Assembly (NCBI GenBank): GCA_964019335.1
Contig: OZ025690.1
Location: forward strand, 434,001-498,000
Origin: Diplonema japonicum
Lineage: Eukaryota; Euglenozoa; Diplonemea; Diplonemida; Diplonemidae
Length of the DNA: 64,000 nt
Direction: 5' to 3'
Part shown: positions 10,301-19,307 of the stretch, in pieces
Numbering within the stretch: position 1 is the stretch's first letter
Layout of the letters: the number at the start of each line of letters is the position of its first letter
The notes under the pieces: model-generated
The model's input: the letters and a program-made list of their open reading frames with translations, nothing else
Databases searched by the model: none
What the model was told of the DNA's origin: nothing
Program-made: the position numbers and the translations under genes

Positions 10301-11638
10301 GGCCTTGTGGGCAATCGTTTTTTTTTTTTTTCCCCTGATTAATTCTTGTTGCATCGGTTTTTTTTGTGCGCACGAGCGGTATTTTACCTAATAAAATAGC
10401 TCATTACGCTGCCATCAACTAGTTTTTTAGTCTCGACAATAATATTGTTAAAACAAAAAAATCTTTTTTGGTATAATTTTTTTTTTTTTAAATTCCACCT
10501 CCTCTTGGTCTAGCCAGACCGACCCCACCTGGGCTGTGTGGAGCCAAATAAGATAGATGGAAAGAAGGACAAAAAGAGCAGAGAAGGAGGGGCAAAAAAA
10601 AGAAAATAGCGACGCGTACTACCCAAACAATTAAAATGACTTCAAGTTACTTGCCTTTTTTATTATTATTTTAGCCCTAAGGGCGCAAAACTAATTTCAG
10701 GAAAGAAGGAGGGGGGGGGGGGGGGGGGGGGTGACTTTTCAAAATTCATTGTTCGATTCGATACATAGCTATCTTCCACGCCTCCCCCCGAGGGCTATGC
10801 TGGCAAGAAACGGTTAACGGTTCTGTTTCCTTATTTTTCAGATACTTAAGGAAACGGCCCCAAAAAAAATATGGAAACGTTTCCGTTTCCGTTTTTCCTT
10901 ATTTTCAAAAGAAAAAAACTTGGAAACGCGTTTCCTTGCCAACATAGCCCTAGGGGGGTCATATGCCCCCCTAAAAACGTGGTAAAAGTGGGGGGGGAAA
11001 AAGTTTTCAAAAGAAAACTTTTCTGAGGTAAAAGAAAACCACCCCATACCATCTAAAATGACCAAAAAATCAAAACCCGTCGGATAAGGGCACTTCTGAG
11101 CACTTAGTGGTTACCATGTTCATCAGAAATGCCGCAACACAGAAAGGTTCCAACAACGCAAGACTGTACCTGTACTCTGCCGTTCAAACGGTAGCGGCGT
11201 CCTAAAAAGCCGCGTCAAAGGGAGGTACAAACCGTGTCAAATTCTTTAGTTTTTCAGAAAAAAATCAGAAGATACAGGGGAGAAAACAGGCCAGGTCCCA
11301 AACAGTGGTCACCTTTTCTAAAAATGCAAAATAACGTAACTTGCAGGTGCCCAAAAGTACCCAGAATCGGGCGGAAATCGATTTTTTGTCAAAAAGAGGG
11401 TGTACTACATGGATTAGGTGGCTCCAGTACTCTGCACTGGCGAAATTGAAAAAACCCACTACCCATGCGACCCCCCCTCCTACCATGTAACTCCCCTTAC
11501 TCTCCCCTCCCACTCCCCAACGCTCTTGCTCCTCACAGCCTAGGGGTGGTGTCGCGTGCACAAGGATATAAATCTATCAGCACGTACGATCTAACGCCTG
11601 GCAGTTTCAAGTGCCCACAATGAAGGATCATCGGACTT
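10301..11638. other. 1.3-kb intergenic region with repeats
   Basis: The largest gene-free gap between small genes. It holds a run of 21 G (10711-10731), a long inverted repeat (10784-10958), short GGAAACG/CGTTTCC repeats and a hairpin-forming G6/C6 palindrome near 10953-10971. From about 11050 to 11560 the sequence is of normal complexity but has no convincing open frame or RNA gene. Small palindromes occur near 11180-11210. It may be a degenerate mobile element, but I cannot identify one. Confidence 0.55.
10784..10958. repeat. Long imperfect inverted repeat
   Basis: The left arm (10784-10811, beginning CCCCCCGAGGGCTATG) and the right arm (10930-10958) are reverse complements over about 28 bp with only a few differences. 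The spacer is about 118 bp and contains several copies of GGAAACG and its complement. This structure would fold into a large hairpin and resembles a foldback or MITE-like element. No target-site duplication was confirmed. Confidence 0.7.
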
Positions 11639-12352
11639 TTAAATGTCTTTAGTTTGTATCTCGGGTTGCACCTGCAGCACAGGAACACCCTGAACGAATG
11701 TACGGTTGATCATAGGGTGCGAGGCGTGGGTAGGTCCCGAATCGGAGTCAGGGTGGAAGGCGATAAGGGTGGCAGGTGACGTTGGGGTGTGGAAGGCGTG
11801 GGGGGTGTCCTTCGGGAGGTAGATGACACTGCCAGGCATGATGTCATGTGTCCCACCAGGCGTCGTCAGGGCCAGGGTGCCAGACAACAAAACTGCGAAC
11901 CTCGCTGATGGGTGTGTGTGGAGCTGCTGGTCCACACCCTGAGGGAACCACAGCCCGTTGAGACACGGCATGCCTGCGACAGGCGGTGGGATGAGGGCTG
12001 TGTCTGTGGCACCGTTGATGTACTTCAGTCTCCCCTTGCGCTCTAAAGGCCCGCCGAAGGTGTTCAGTGGCTCAGACTCGTCCTCCACAAGTACAGCACG
12101 CCCTGCTGTGGCGTCTACATGCACCCCTTCACCGCCCTGCATCCCGAAGTACATCCCTTCTGTCATCTCCGTGGTGCCTCTTGGGGTTCGCAGTGCTATC
12201 TTCCCTCCCAGTACCACGCCCCACACCCCTTCGCTCTCCCCAGCAATTTCTGTGTGGACTAACTCTCTCAACCTGCTTTCTCTCCCAGCGAGCACTTCAC
12301 TACATAGCAGCCTGCTCGACACGGCTCTCGCCACCCTGTGCACGACGGCCAT
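11639..12352 (-). CDS. Cupin-domain (bicupin) protein
   Basis: A 237-residue protein with two cupin-like beta-barrel halves. The N-terminal half (about 40-95) lacks an intact metal motif. The C-terminal half contains the classical first cupin motif, with HTHPSARFAVLLSGTL starting at residue 145, and the second motif, including LPKDTPHAFH (179-188). Together these give the usual His ligands for a bound metal. The segment GRLKYINGATD followed by LNGLWFPQGV is shared with a family of bacterial cupin proteins of unknown substrate. The first 20 residues are Arg- and Ala-rich with no acid before Glu19, compatible with a mitochondrial presequence. The start is the ATG at 12352; an in-frame TTG further up is not needed. 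The reaction is unknown; oxygenase, isomerase or sensor roles are all possible for cupins. Confidence 0.85.
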   Translation of the reverse strand: MAVVHRVARAVSSRLLCSEVLAGRESRLRELVHTEIAGESEGVWGVVLGGKIALRTPRGTTEMTEGMYFGMQGGEGVHVDATAGRAVLVEDESEPLNTFGGPLERKGRLKYINGATDTALIPPPVAGMPCLNGLWFPQGVDQQLHTHPSARFAVLLSGTLALTTPGGTHDIMPGSVIYLPKDTPHAFHTPTSPATLIAFHPDSDSGPTHASHPMINRTFVQGVPVLQVQPEIQTKDI

Positions 12353-12365
12353 GGTCTTACGTGGT

Positions 12366-12400
12366 CTGTAGGTACTAAGCAATATTGGAGGGGGGGAGAT
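12366..12400 (-). promoter_or_regulatory. Putative splice acceptor before cupin gene
   Basis: On the coding strand a C-rich pyrimidine stretch (about 12386-12400) is followed by TTAG and then CTACAG ending at 12366, 13 nt before the ATG. A second, longer T/C tract lies at about 12440-12470. Either could be a trans-splice acceptor. Confidence 0.35.
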
Positions 12401-12547
12401 GTATTTCGATCTAAATAACTAAATAACAGATAAAATAAAGAAGAGAGAAAAAAAAAGGGGGAAGGCAAAGCGATACGTTTCTTCCGAGATGCCGTACGCT
12501 CTGGGTTTCGCCGCTCTCCTTGTAGCCGCCTTGTGGGGCTTGTGTTG

Positions 12548-14308
12548 TCAAGCTTTTTCTTCAGGGATTTCTTCATCGTCCGAGACTAAGTTTTTTGTGT
12601 CGGCCAGTGCTAGGGGGTTTGCTTCCTCTGTGTCGCTCATCTCGATGGAGCCCACGGCGCTGTCCAGCCGCACAGGGTGGTCGGCTGGGATTCTTCGCGT
12701 GTAGTAAAACCCAACCACCGCGAGCGGCACACAAACTGTTGGAATACAAAACAAGATTATGGAGAGCAGGTTGAATGCATGAGGCGTGTGCGATGGCCCG
12801 ATGGGGTCTGGGACCTCATCTATCTCGCCCTTGCACGTTGATGTGCACAGGTGTCTCAGGTGTTGTGTACAGAAGTAGCTTGCGTACCGCCCAGATAGGA
12901 TGCCTCCCGTGAAGACGCAGTCGAAGTACTGCCTGTGCACATACCCGTAGGCGAACTCCTGTGTCGTGTTCAACACTTCCCCGTTGCTCTCCCACACAAA
13001 CTTGTCGATGCTGCTGTTGTGCACGGCCCCCACCCACCCCCAGCATGAGTAATTCATCCACGACACGCACCCTGTGACGCCCTCCAGGTAGGCTGCCGCC
13101 ACCGACCTCTCTACTGGCGTCGTCAGCACAGCTTGCTGAGCACCCATTTCACCACACACGTCTTCCTGCCACGGCGCTGCCTCGTCCGACACTGCCACGC
13201 ACTTCCCCGGCAGAGTCTCGACAGTCCCCGCAGGGCAGCAAGACTTGTGTGCGGGGACCTCGCTGTTCCCGACGAGGAAGGTCAGCGTCAGGACCCCACC
13301 GCCTGACACACCCAGCTGCACAATAACGTGTGCGAGGGGTCCCGGGGGGAGGGTCAGTCCAAAGGTTAGTGCTGTGTAGTCGCCGTTGGGGAGGGGGCCC
13401 AGTGCGAAACCGTGTTCATGGCCGAGGAGAACGAGCTCAGTGCGCTGTACGGGAAGGACGTAGATATGCCCAGGGGCGGAAAGGTAACGCTGGAGGGGGA
13501 CAGGCCTGCCCCTGTGCGTGACAGTGACGGTGGCGTTGGTGTCCTGCAGGGTTAGGGTCGCCTCGTAAGCACCGTCGACGTCGGTAGCATTGTGCCACAC
13601 ACCGCATGGGCGGACACCTGAGAAGCACCCTGAGGTGGTGGCGGTGTGTCGTGGCGTGCGGGACAGCGTGACCTCCGGCAGGGCAGGGCCGTCGTCACTA
13701 ACGTAAAGCCGCGACGTGAAGCCACCATTCAGGAGCTTCGTGCCGTACTGCGCCCACAAGGCATCGGTCGTGTTGCCGGGGTTCGTGTCCAGCTTGAGGG
13801 CGAGCCCCGCCACGTTGAAGGCGACGACCCCTGTGGTGGTCACGCACAGGGGAGGGTGCGCTGCACACAGAGGTACGAGCTCATCACCCTTCAGATCCCA
13901 AAAAGCACTGTCTACGTTGTACAGGAAGATCAAGTACGAGGCAAGCAGCTTGTTGGTCTTCACAGGCACGAAGGACCACGACAGGTAGTACCACCCTGGC
14001 TTGGGCAGGGTGAACGTTACGCTGAAATCCGTCTCCACATCAGCATAAGAGACCTCCCACGACCACTCGGGGTGGGTGTGCACCACCTCGTCCACTGCCT
14101 CGGAAACCGCCAAGAAGTGTATCTTGCTTTCATGCATTGTCACCAAATCCTTCCAAGCCAGTTTGGAGTCCAGAGGGTCCTCAATAGAGAAGACCATCGT
14201 CACCTCCTCTCCAGCCTTGATCACACCAGGGTCCCTCACGACCCAAAAAGCCCCATCGGTATCTAGATGACCTCCTGCCGTTGCTAGCAACAAGACTAGC
14301 ACATCCAT
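12548..14308 (-). CDS. Type I membrane protein with C-type-lectin-like domain
   Basis: A 586-residue predicted surface protein. It starts with a short hydrophobic signal sequence (about 1-13). Residues 50-115 have a His-rich pattern (MHE, then HF, then HTHPE, then PKPGWYYLSWSF) like a module seen in bacterial secreted proteins. A second related stretch lies at about 270-335, with GHIYVLP followed by LLGHEHGFALG. Residues 357-488 are Cys/Trp-rich and resemble a C-type lectin-like domain (CCPAGT at the start, WMNYSCWGWVGA in the middle, HLRHLC at the end), though the usual sugar-binding triplets are not evident. A membrane span (about 513-536) is followed by a 50-residue acidic cytoplasmic tail. 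Several Asn-X-Ser/Thr sites are present. Met at 14308 is chosen because the signal sequence begins there; upstream codons are translated homopolymer. The ligand is unknown. Confidence 0.8.
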   Translation of the reverse strand: MDVLVLLLATAGGHLDTDGAFWVVRDPGVIKAGEEVTMVFSIEDPLDSKLAWKDLVTMHESKIHFLAVSEAVDEVVHTHPEWSWEVSYADVETDFSVTFTLPKPGWYYLSWSFVPVKTNKLLASYLIFLYNVDSAFWDLKGDELVPLCAAHPPLCVTTTGVVAFNVAGLALKLDTNPGNTTDALWAQYGTKLLNGGFTSRLYVSDDGPALPEVTLSRTPRHTATTSGCFSGVRPCGVWHNATDVDGAYEATLTLQDTNATVTVTHRGRPVPLQRYLSAPGHIYVLPVQRTELVLLGHEHGFALGPLPNGDYTALTFGLTLPPGPLAHVIVQLGVSGGGVLTLTFLVGNSEVPAHKSCCPAGTVETLPGKCVAVSDEAAPWQEDVCGEMGAQQAVLTTPVERSVAAAYLEGVTGCVSWMNYSCWGWVGAVHNSSIDKFVWESNGEVLNTTQEFAYGYVHRQYFDCVFTGGILSGRYASYFCTQHLRHLCTSTCKGEIDEVPDPIGPSHTPHAFNLLSIILFCIPTVCVPLAVVGFYYTRRIPADHPVRLDSAVGSIEMSDTEEANPLALADTKNLVSDDEEIPEEKA

Positions 14309-14775
14309 GGTCTCATGCCTGTTGTGGGTTTTTTTTCTTTTTTTTCTTTTTTTTTTTTTGTATACAGCAAGACATTTTAAAAAAAGGGGCAGGCTAGAAA
14401 AGCACAAGAGAATGTCTTTGCTAAATGACGGAAGGGGAAAAAAGGGGGGAGGGGAAAGGAAAGGGAAGCAAAAAAAAAAGGGAATAAAAAAAAAGAGGGA
14501 GATCGACAAAGCAAGAATATAAGTTTGTCTTTTTTTTTTTTTTTTTTTTTTTCAAATTGTTCCTCATAGACGGGACCTCAAAAAGAAACTTCATAAGGGA
14601 AAGCAAAAGACAAAAACAAAAAAAATAAGAAGAATAAAAAAAACATTTCTGCAAAAGCCATTAAAACGGCGCAGCTTTTTTTTTTTTTTTTTTTTTTTTT
14701 TCTCTTCCTCTTCTTTTTTTTTTTTTTCATTTAAATTATCTTCTTTCCTCTTACGAAGGAGGGAGTACTTAAAAC

Positions 14776-14818
<43 letters not shown>

Positions 14819-14824
14819 GCGCAC
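14309..14824. other. Low-complexity intergenic region
   Basis: Poly-T/poly-A rich, including a run of more than 30 A at 14779-14815 that lies just after the stop codon of the upstream gene (poly-T on the coding strand). A T/C-rich stretch ending in TAG at about 14394 is a candidate splice acceptor for the lectin-like gene. No gene recognised. Confidence 0.55.
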
Positions 14825-15547
14825 CTACGCAGGCATTTTGCCAAGCAAAGCATACACACGATCTCGGACCGTCGGGTCAGCTATACGCTCAGCAGACGTT
14901 CTGATTTTCCTGCGAAGAGGCAAGAGGTCAGTCCCAATGGAAATAAGAAATTCTTGAGAGGTCTCAAGTAGCACAGAAAGATGATTAAACTTCACGGCCA
15001 AAATGGTCGGGGCTGCGATGGTCTCCGCCAAGCAGAGAAGAATGTCACAGTGAACACCTGCACGCACTATGACACGAGACAACAAAGATGTGGAGAGAAA
15101 CCCTTCAGGTGTCGCCGCTTTAGCACGAGTAGCTAGCTCGAACAAAATAGTCGTCCCGAAGTTTGGTGTGTAGCTTGATATTAAGCAAAGGAGGTCTATT
15201 GGGATTCCTTTGCGAATGCTCACAAGCAGAAGTGTTTTGTTTGTTCTTTCCGCCGCGCGTACTACAGAAACTTTGCACAACTCCTCGAAAATCCCGATCT
15301 TCCTCCCCACTCGGGACATGGCTAGCTTTCCTACCATCTTTGCAATCTCGTTCTGTGCGTCTCTCCCGCACTCTGCTGCCATGTCAGCGAACTTCATTAA
15401 ACACTTCTCATCTGATGTTGACCCGAAGCTGTTCAGCAGCCTCCTCACGCCTTTAATTTCCTCTTCCACTGACTCGTTGACCTCACCGCCTAGGTACGCA
15501 CTCTTGATCTCATTCACAAGCCGCTCTGTCTCCATAGCGTTACTCAT
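14825..15547 (-). CDS. Hypothetical helical protein, 240 aa
   Basis: An open frame of normal composition with no family I recognise. The protein looks mainly alpha-helical, with repeated amphipathic stretches (for example LLCLISSYTPNFG and LLCLAETIAAPTILAV) that could be HEAT/ARM-like, but no repeat is clear. There is no signal peptide and no convincing membrane span. It lies 516 nt upstream of the lectin-like gene and 356 nt downstream of the Tudor-like gene on the same strand. Its ATG overlaps the stop of a five-codon upstream open frame in an ATGA arrangement. Function unknown. Confidence 0.75.
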   Translation of the reverse strand: MSNAMETERLVNEIKSAYLGGEVNESVEEEIKGVRRLLNSFGSTSDEKCLMKFADMAAECGRDAQNEIAKMVGKLAMSRVGRKIGIFEELCKVSVVRAAERTNKTLLLVSIRKGIPIDLLCLISSYTPNFGTTILFELATRAKAATPEGFLSTSLLSRVIVRAGVHCDILLCLAETIAAPTILAVKFNHLSVLLETSQEFLISIGTDLLPLRRKIRTSAERIADPTVRDRVYALLGKMPA

Positions 15548-15561
15548 TGACGGGACACCAT
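15544..15561 (-). promoter_or_regulatory. Five-codon upstream ORF overlapping the start codon
   Basis: On the coding strand, right after seven A, an ATG opens a frame MVSRQ whose TGA overlaps the main ATG as ATGA. No AG lies between this uORF and about 15612, so it would be in the mRNA leader if splicing uses the ACAG there. Such an overlap could limit initiation or allow reinitiation. Confidence 0.5.
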
Positions 15562-15903
15562 TTTTTTAAAATAAAAAAATGTAAAAAAGTTTTTTTTGTT
15601 GTTAGAACGGGGGGCTGTACTTTTCCTGTCGGGGGCGGTTGGCATAAAAATAAGCGGAGAATAGAAAAAAAAAGAAAATAAAACAACGGAAAGGAAAAAA
15701 AAGAAGGGGGGGGGAAATAACAGAAGGGAGGGGGGTGGAAACGGGAAGATCCAAGATCTGCTAACTAAAAGAGAAAATAAAAAAAGGGGAGGGGGGGAAA
15801 GCGTATATGAGGGGGTTTTTTCCCATTTCTCCCCCCCCATACTTCTTGCGCACCACATCAATCAAGCCCCTTCCCCTCCCTTCCCCTCTCCCGTCCCTTT
15901 ATG
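15548..15903. other. Short intergenic region
   Basis: Purine- and homopolymer-rich, with G runs on the plus strand that form C/T-rich tracts on the coding strand. No gene recognised apart from the five-codon upstream frame at its left edge. Confidence 0.5.
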
Positions 15904-17466
15904 TCACAACGCAACAGAACTCTCTTGCAGGTCAAGCATGAACCGCTCAATCTCGGCATTGGTGACAGAACCGTCCGTATTGATAACGGGAAGAGCAGGG
16001 GTCGGAAGAGATGGAGGTGTGGTGGCAGCGATTGTAGATAATGCCCGGGTGACTTCTGAGAGCGGTTGCAGGTGCAGGTCTGGAGTATGGGTCAGGGTAC
16101 CCACCTCGAACGCAAACGGGAGAAATGCTTTCAACGCCTCAAAGACAATATTGCAGGCAAGGAGGACAAGCCCGACCTTGCTAGCACCAGCTATGATCGC
16201 CCGCCACACCTCCCCAGCGTCACCTTCGAAAACACGAAGGGCTATTTTAATCATGTCCTTACGTCCATTATCCAACAGCCCACCCAGAACCGCGGGGTAC
16301 ACAGGATCGCCTCTTTCAAGCTTTGCCCGCCGAGCACACCATCTTACAATGCTTTGCGGTACCATCTGTTTTGTGTCGAACCACAAAGGCGACGATGACG
16401 ACCAGAAGTGTCCTTTCAAAGGACCGCTTTTGTAGTGTATTGAACAGGGGTGTACGTTCTCTGCTCGTTCGCCAGTTTGAAAGAGAACTGAGTATCTACC
16501 CTTGTGAGGGACGAACCCTTCAAGAACCCCGGAGTACCATCCTTCAGACTCACCATCTGCCTTACCGTACCACACATCCACCTCAAGACCTACTTCGTTG
16601 TCGGTTTCATCCATAAGCCAGGTTATGAGGTTGACTCCGTTGAGGGTGAGGTCGACACCTGAGCAGGCGGCGATGGTGGCGAGCTGTCGAAGGGATTTTC
16701 CGCTGTCCCGCCAGCCGCCGGAGGATATTTTGTAGCTTGATGTTGTTTCGTCCATCATGTTGATCTGAAGCATCACCTGGCCGGTTCGCTTTCCTTCCTG
16801 TCCGCCCTCTAGTTTCAGCCACATGGTGTCCACAAAGCCTTGCCATTTGTGGTCTGAGAGGTATGAAAGGCCTGTTGCATCCAAGCGGAGGCCGTTGTGC
16901 GATTTGTGTTCCACAATGTCGCATGTTATGATGGGGTTCAGACCTAACCCGGAGTACGAGGAGTCGTGGGTGTTGAGCGACATGGAAGGGATGTCGAAAA
17001 TGGACCCGCTTCTTTCTGTGTCCCACCACGGTGTTGGAGTTGCTTTGTTTTGCTGGCTTGGATCTTGCCGTTTGCTGCCTTCGTGCACGTCTGCCAAGTG
17101 CAGCGTGATCTGTTCCATTATTTCGTTGAACTGCATGTTGCGGGCGATGCGGCCCAGCTCGCCCGTTTCCCCGGAGCGTCCCTTCGCGGTGTCGATGCCC
17201 CATTCCAACCGTTCGCTGAACCCCCGCCCCACCCCTAAAACGCGTTCCATTACAATTCTGTTCAGCTCGCCGATCTCGCGGGTGCTCAACCCCGTCTCCC
17301 CGTAGACCCCTAGCTCGTACATCGACACTGCGGCTTTCCTCGGATCGACAACAAACCCATTGTCAGCAGAACACACCGCGGACATCAGCACCGCCAGGCT
17401 TAGGTCCTCCGTTCGCTTTATGACTTCTTCCATCTCTTCCGACCGTGGTGGTGCCCCCCTTTCCAT
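15904..17466 (-). CDS. Tudor-like domain protein, 520 aa
   Basis: A 520-residue protein mostly of unknown type. Residues about 293-345 form a small beta-rich unit (VDVWYGKADGESEGWYSGVL, then GRYSVLFQTGERAENVHP) that looks like a Tudor/Agenet-type barrel. Such barrels usually bind methylated Lys/Arg or other protein tails. The N-terminal 130 residues are helical, with a pattern of Glu/Arg. A hydrophobic segment at about residues 425-447 (VGLVLLACNIVFEALKAFL) could be buried or membrane-associated. The C-terminus is Pro/Thr-rich. Met at 17466 is preferred over the open-frame start at 17523, because a strong polypyrimidine tract and CACAG sit 3 nt upstream. The gap to the next upstream gene is only 82 nt. 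The Tudor assignment is by eye and moderate. Confidence 0.7.
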   Translation of the reverse strand: MERGAPPRSEEMEEVIKRTEDLSLAVLMSAVCSADNGFVVDPRKAAVSMYELGVYGETGLSTREIGELNRIVMERVLGVGRGFSERLEWGIDTAKGRSGETGELGRIARNMQFNEIMEQITLHLADVHEGSKRQDPSQQNKATPTPWWDTERSGSIFDIPSMSLNTHDSSYSGLGLNPIITCDIVEHKSHNGLRLDATGLSYLSDHKWQGFVDTMWLKLEGGQEGKRTGQVMLQINMMDETTSSYKISSGGWRDSGKSLRQLATIAACSGVDLTLNGVNLITWLMDETDNEVGLEVDVWYGKADGESEGWYSGVLEGFVPHKGRYSVLFQTGERAENVHPCSIHYKSGPLKGHFWSSSSPLWFDTKQMVPQSIVRWCARRAKLERGDPVYPAVLGGLLDNGRKDMIKIALRVFEGDAGEVWRAIIAGASKVGLVLLACNIVFEALKAFLPFAFEVGTLTHTPDLHLQPLSEVTRALSTIAATTPPSLPTPALPVINTDGSVTNAEIERFMLDLQESSVAL

Positions 17467-17520
17467 GGCCTGTGCGGTGATGAAAAAAGAGGGGGGGGAA
17501 AAAAACGAGAAAAAAAAACT
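17467..17520 (-). promoter_or_regulatory. Putative polypyrimidine-AG splice acceptor
   Basis: On the coding strand a nearly pure pyrimidine tract (about 17483-17520) is followed by CACAG ending at 17470, three bases before ATG. It fills most of the 82-nt gap between two same-strand genes, leaving little room for a promoter. This is the clearest trans-splice-type site in the window. Confidence 0.6.
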
Positions 17521-17548
17521 CACCCATTTTTTTTTTTTTTTTTTTTTA

Positions 17549-18841
17549 TCAAGGCGAGAAAACAGTGCTCAATGCAGGGCAGAAGTGGGTGTGCAGGAAT
17601 TCAGAAAGATCGGCTTTGCCGGGGCAGCCAACGGCGATGGCGTGGTGGGTAGAGTTGTACCAAGGACAGGTGGGGAGGGTGACACGGGTGTCACGGGGGT
17701 TGCACAGGTAATGGTGGCTGTCGCAAGGGGTTCGGAAAAGCGGGCGCGCATAGGAGAAGGTGTCGTGGATCTTCCACGAGGACCCCGAAAGGAGCTTTTT
17801 GACACATAGATTCGCAGCAAAGATCTTCTCATTCGTGCGGTAGTCGGTCTCACGGTACCTCCTCCCATTGTAGCTATAAGGCGGGATCGTGCGCCATACG
17901 AACTGAACACTATCAGTGTTCACCTGCAGCTTCGCAACGTTCCCGGCAAATCTTTCCACTCGCTTGCAATACTCCTCAACACCAACATCCCGCAGGTCCC
18001 ACGACCCGTAGTTCACGACAACCACTGTTGGGACATTGGCATCTTCTTCCAACACTGTTGCGAGGTTCTGCAGCTGGTGCATCGTGTGAAGTTCCCCCTT
18101 TCTATAAGGGTCCGGTATGCTTGATGAATCAGCCTTGTCGGTCATCACAAGAGACTCGACACGTAAATATGTAACAGGCCCCATAACAGCAGGGGTCAGC
18201 TGTCCATCTTGCGGTTGGTACATTCCCATGCTTGCGAGGGTAGCGTTGACCCATGAACGCATGTGGCTGTCACCCATTATAACTAGTTTTTTGTTTTTTA
18301 AACAAGATGCTATGTCGATTCCGAAGGGCGTGCCGCATCCTTCCCATGTGTGTTTGCCACCGCCGTTGGACTTGAAATGTTGGACACAATTGTTGCCCTT
18401 CGTTCTGATCAGAATGGGTTGGGAGGCGGGGTAGGCTATCCCGAGGTATTGGGTTTGTATTTTTGTCGGGGGTATTGGGAAGCCCGCGTCGGGACCTTCA
18501 TGTGATATTGTCAAGTGAACTGTGTACAGTCCTTCTCTTGGGACCTCTGAGGAAGTTATTGTGTATTGTCCTCTTTTTTTGAGGGGTTGCACGGTACAGG
18601 GTACTATTTCGTTGTTTGTACCTTTCAGGGTGCACTCGTACCACCTTTGAGGTGTTGTTTCGTCTTCTGTTAGGAATACGTTTCTCAGCCGTCCGTTTTT
18701 TCCGTCAGATTTCGCTGTTATTGAACCGTATCTTTCGGGTGTGTTGCTCCATCGTCCCAGAACCGTCAGCGCTACCATAATGAGCAGAACGCCGCCGATC
18801 GGGGGTATTCGGGGTATTGTTGTTCTTTTGTGTGAATGCAT
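17549..18841 (-). CDS. Type II membrane SGNH/PC-esterase-like protein
   Basis: A 430-residue protein with a short basic cytosolic N-terminus, one membrane anchor (about 15-30) and a luminal domain. The catalytic signature of the GDSL/SGNH fold is present: LVIMGDSHMRSW with Ser192, and CDSHHYLC with the Asp374-x-x-His377 pair. A block NYGSWDLRD (277-285) may supply the third conserved site. The HTWEGCG stretch before the serine motif and the overall layout match the PC-esterase / NXPE / TBL-type glycan O-acyl-transferase or esterase families. These act in the Golgi or on the cell surface and add or remove acyl groups on sugars. The acceptor is unknown. The start is the only ATG before the anchor. 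The stop codon is followed directly by about 20 A on the coding strand. Confidence 0.85.
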   Translation of the reverse strand: MHSHKRTTIPRIPPIGGVLLIMVALTVLGRWSNTPERYGSITAKSDGKNGRLRNVFLTEDETTPQRWYECTLKGTNNEIVPCTVQPLKKRGQYTITSSEVPREGLYTVHLTISHEGPDAGFPIPPTKIQTQYLGIAYPASQPILIRTKGNNCVQHFKSNGGGKHTWEGCGTPFGIDIASCLKNKKLVIMGDSHMRSWVNATLASMGMYQPQDGQLTPAVMGPVTYLRVESLVMTDKADSSSIPDPYRKGELHTMHQLQNLATVLEEDANVPTVVVVNYGSWDLRDVGVEEYCKRVERFAGNVAKLQVNTDSVQFVWRTIPPYSYNGRRYRETDYRTNEKIFAANLCVKKLLSGSSWKIHDTFSYARPLFRTPCDSHHYLCNPRDTRVTLPTCPWYNSTHHAIAVGCPGKADLSEFLHTHFCPALSTVFSP

Positions 18842-19307
18842 TTCTTTTTTTTTTTGTTTTTGTTTTACTCCCGCTCCTCTTTTTTCTTTTTTGTTTATTC
18901 AGGTGCTACTATGGTTCTAAAAAAAAAAGAGGAAGAAATGGTAATAAAACTTGTATTCGTACTTCTGGGGGAGTTTTTTTTTTGTTTACAATTGCTTGGA
19001 GTTTTTTTTTTTTTTTTTTTTCCTTCCTTACTCGAGCGAAGCAAAAAAAAACGACAAGTTTTACCATAATTATTCTAATTTTTTTTTCCACCCCCCATCC
19101 GAAGGGAGAAAGGGGGAGAAACAATAAAAAAAAAAGGTAGAAAATAAACAACAATATGGAAGGGGAATATAAAAAAAAAAAAAAAAAATCTAAGAGAGGG
19201 GAATTTTTTTTTTTCCCCTGTAAAAATAATGTAAAGGGAGAAAAGGCGAGTTAGCACGTTATAACAAAATAAATATATTCTAACAAAAAAAAAAATTCTA
19301 ACAAGAT
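18842..19307. other. Low-complexity intergenic region
   Basis: Poly-A, poly-T and G-rich segments. Apart from the candidate splice acceptor at 18917-18945, nothing recognisable was seen. Confidence 0.55.
18917..18945 (-). promoter_or_regulatory. Putative polypyrimidine-AG splice acceptor
   Basis: On the coding strand a T/C tract containing a run of T (18919-18945) ends in TTTTAG at 18917, about 75 nt before the ATG of the esterase-like gene. An A-rich leader follows. Confidence 0.45.

Noticed and set aside
11265-11561. A 98-codon minus-strand frame in the 1.3-kb gap
   Set aside because: No recognised domain, composition unlike the neighbouring genes, and no splice-acceptor-like tract before it. 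I cannot support it as a gene.
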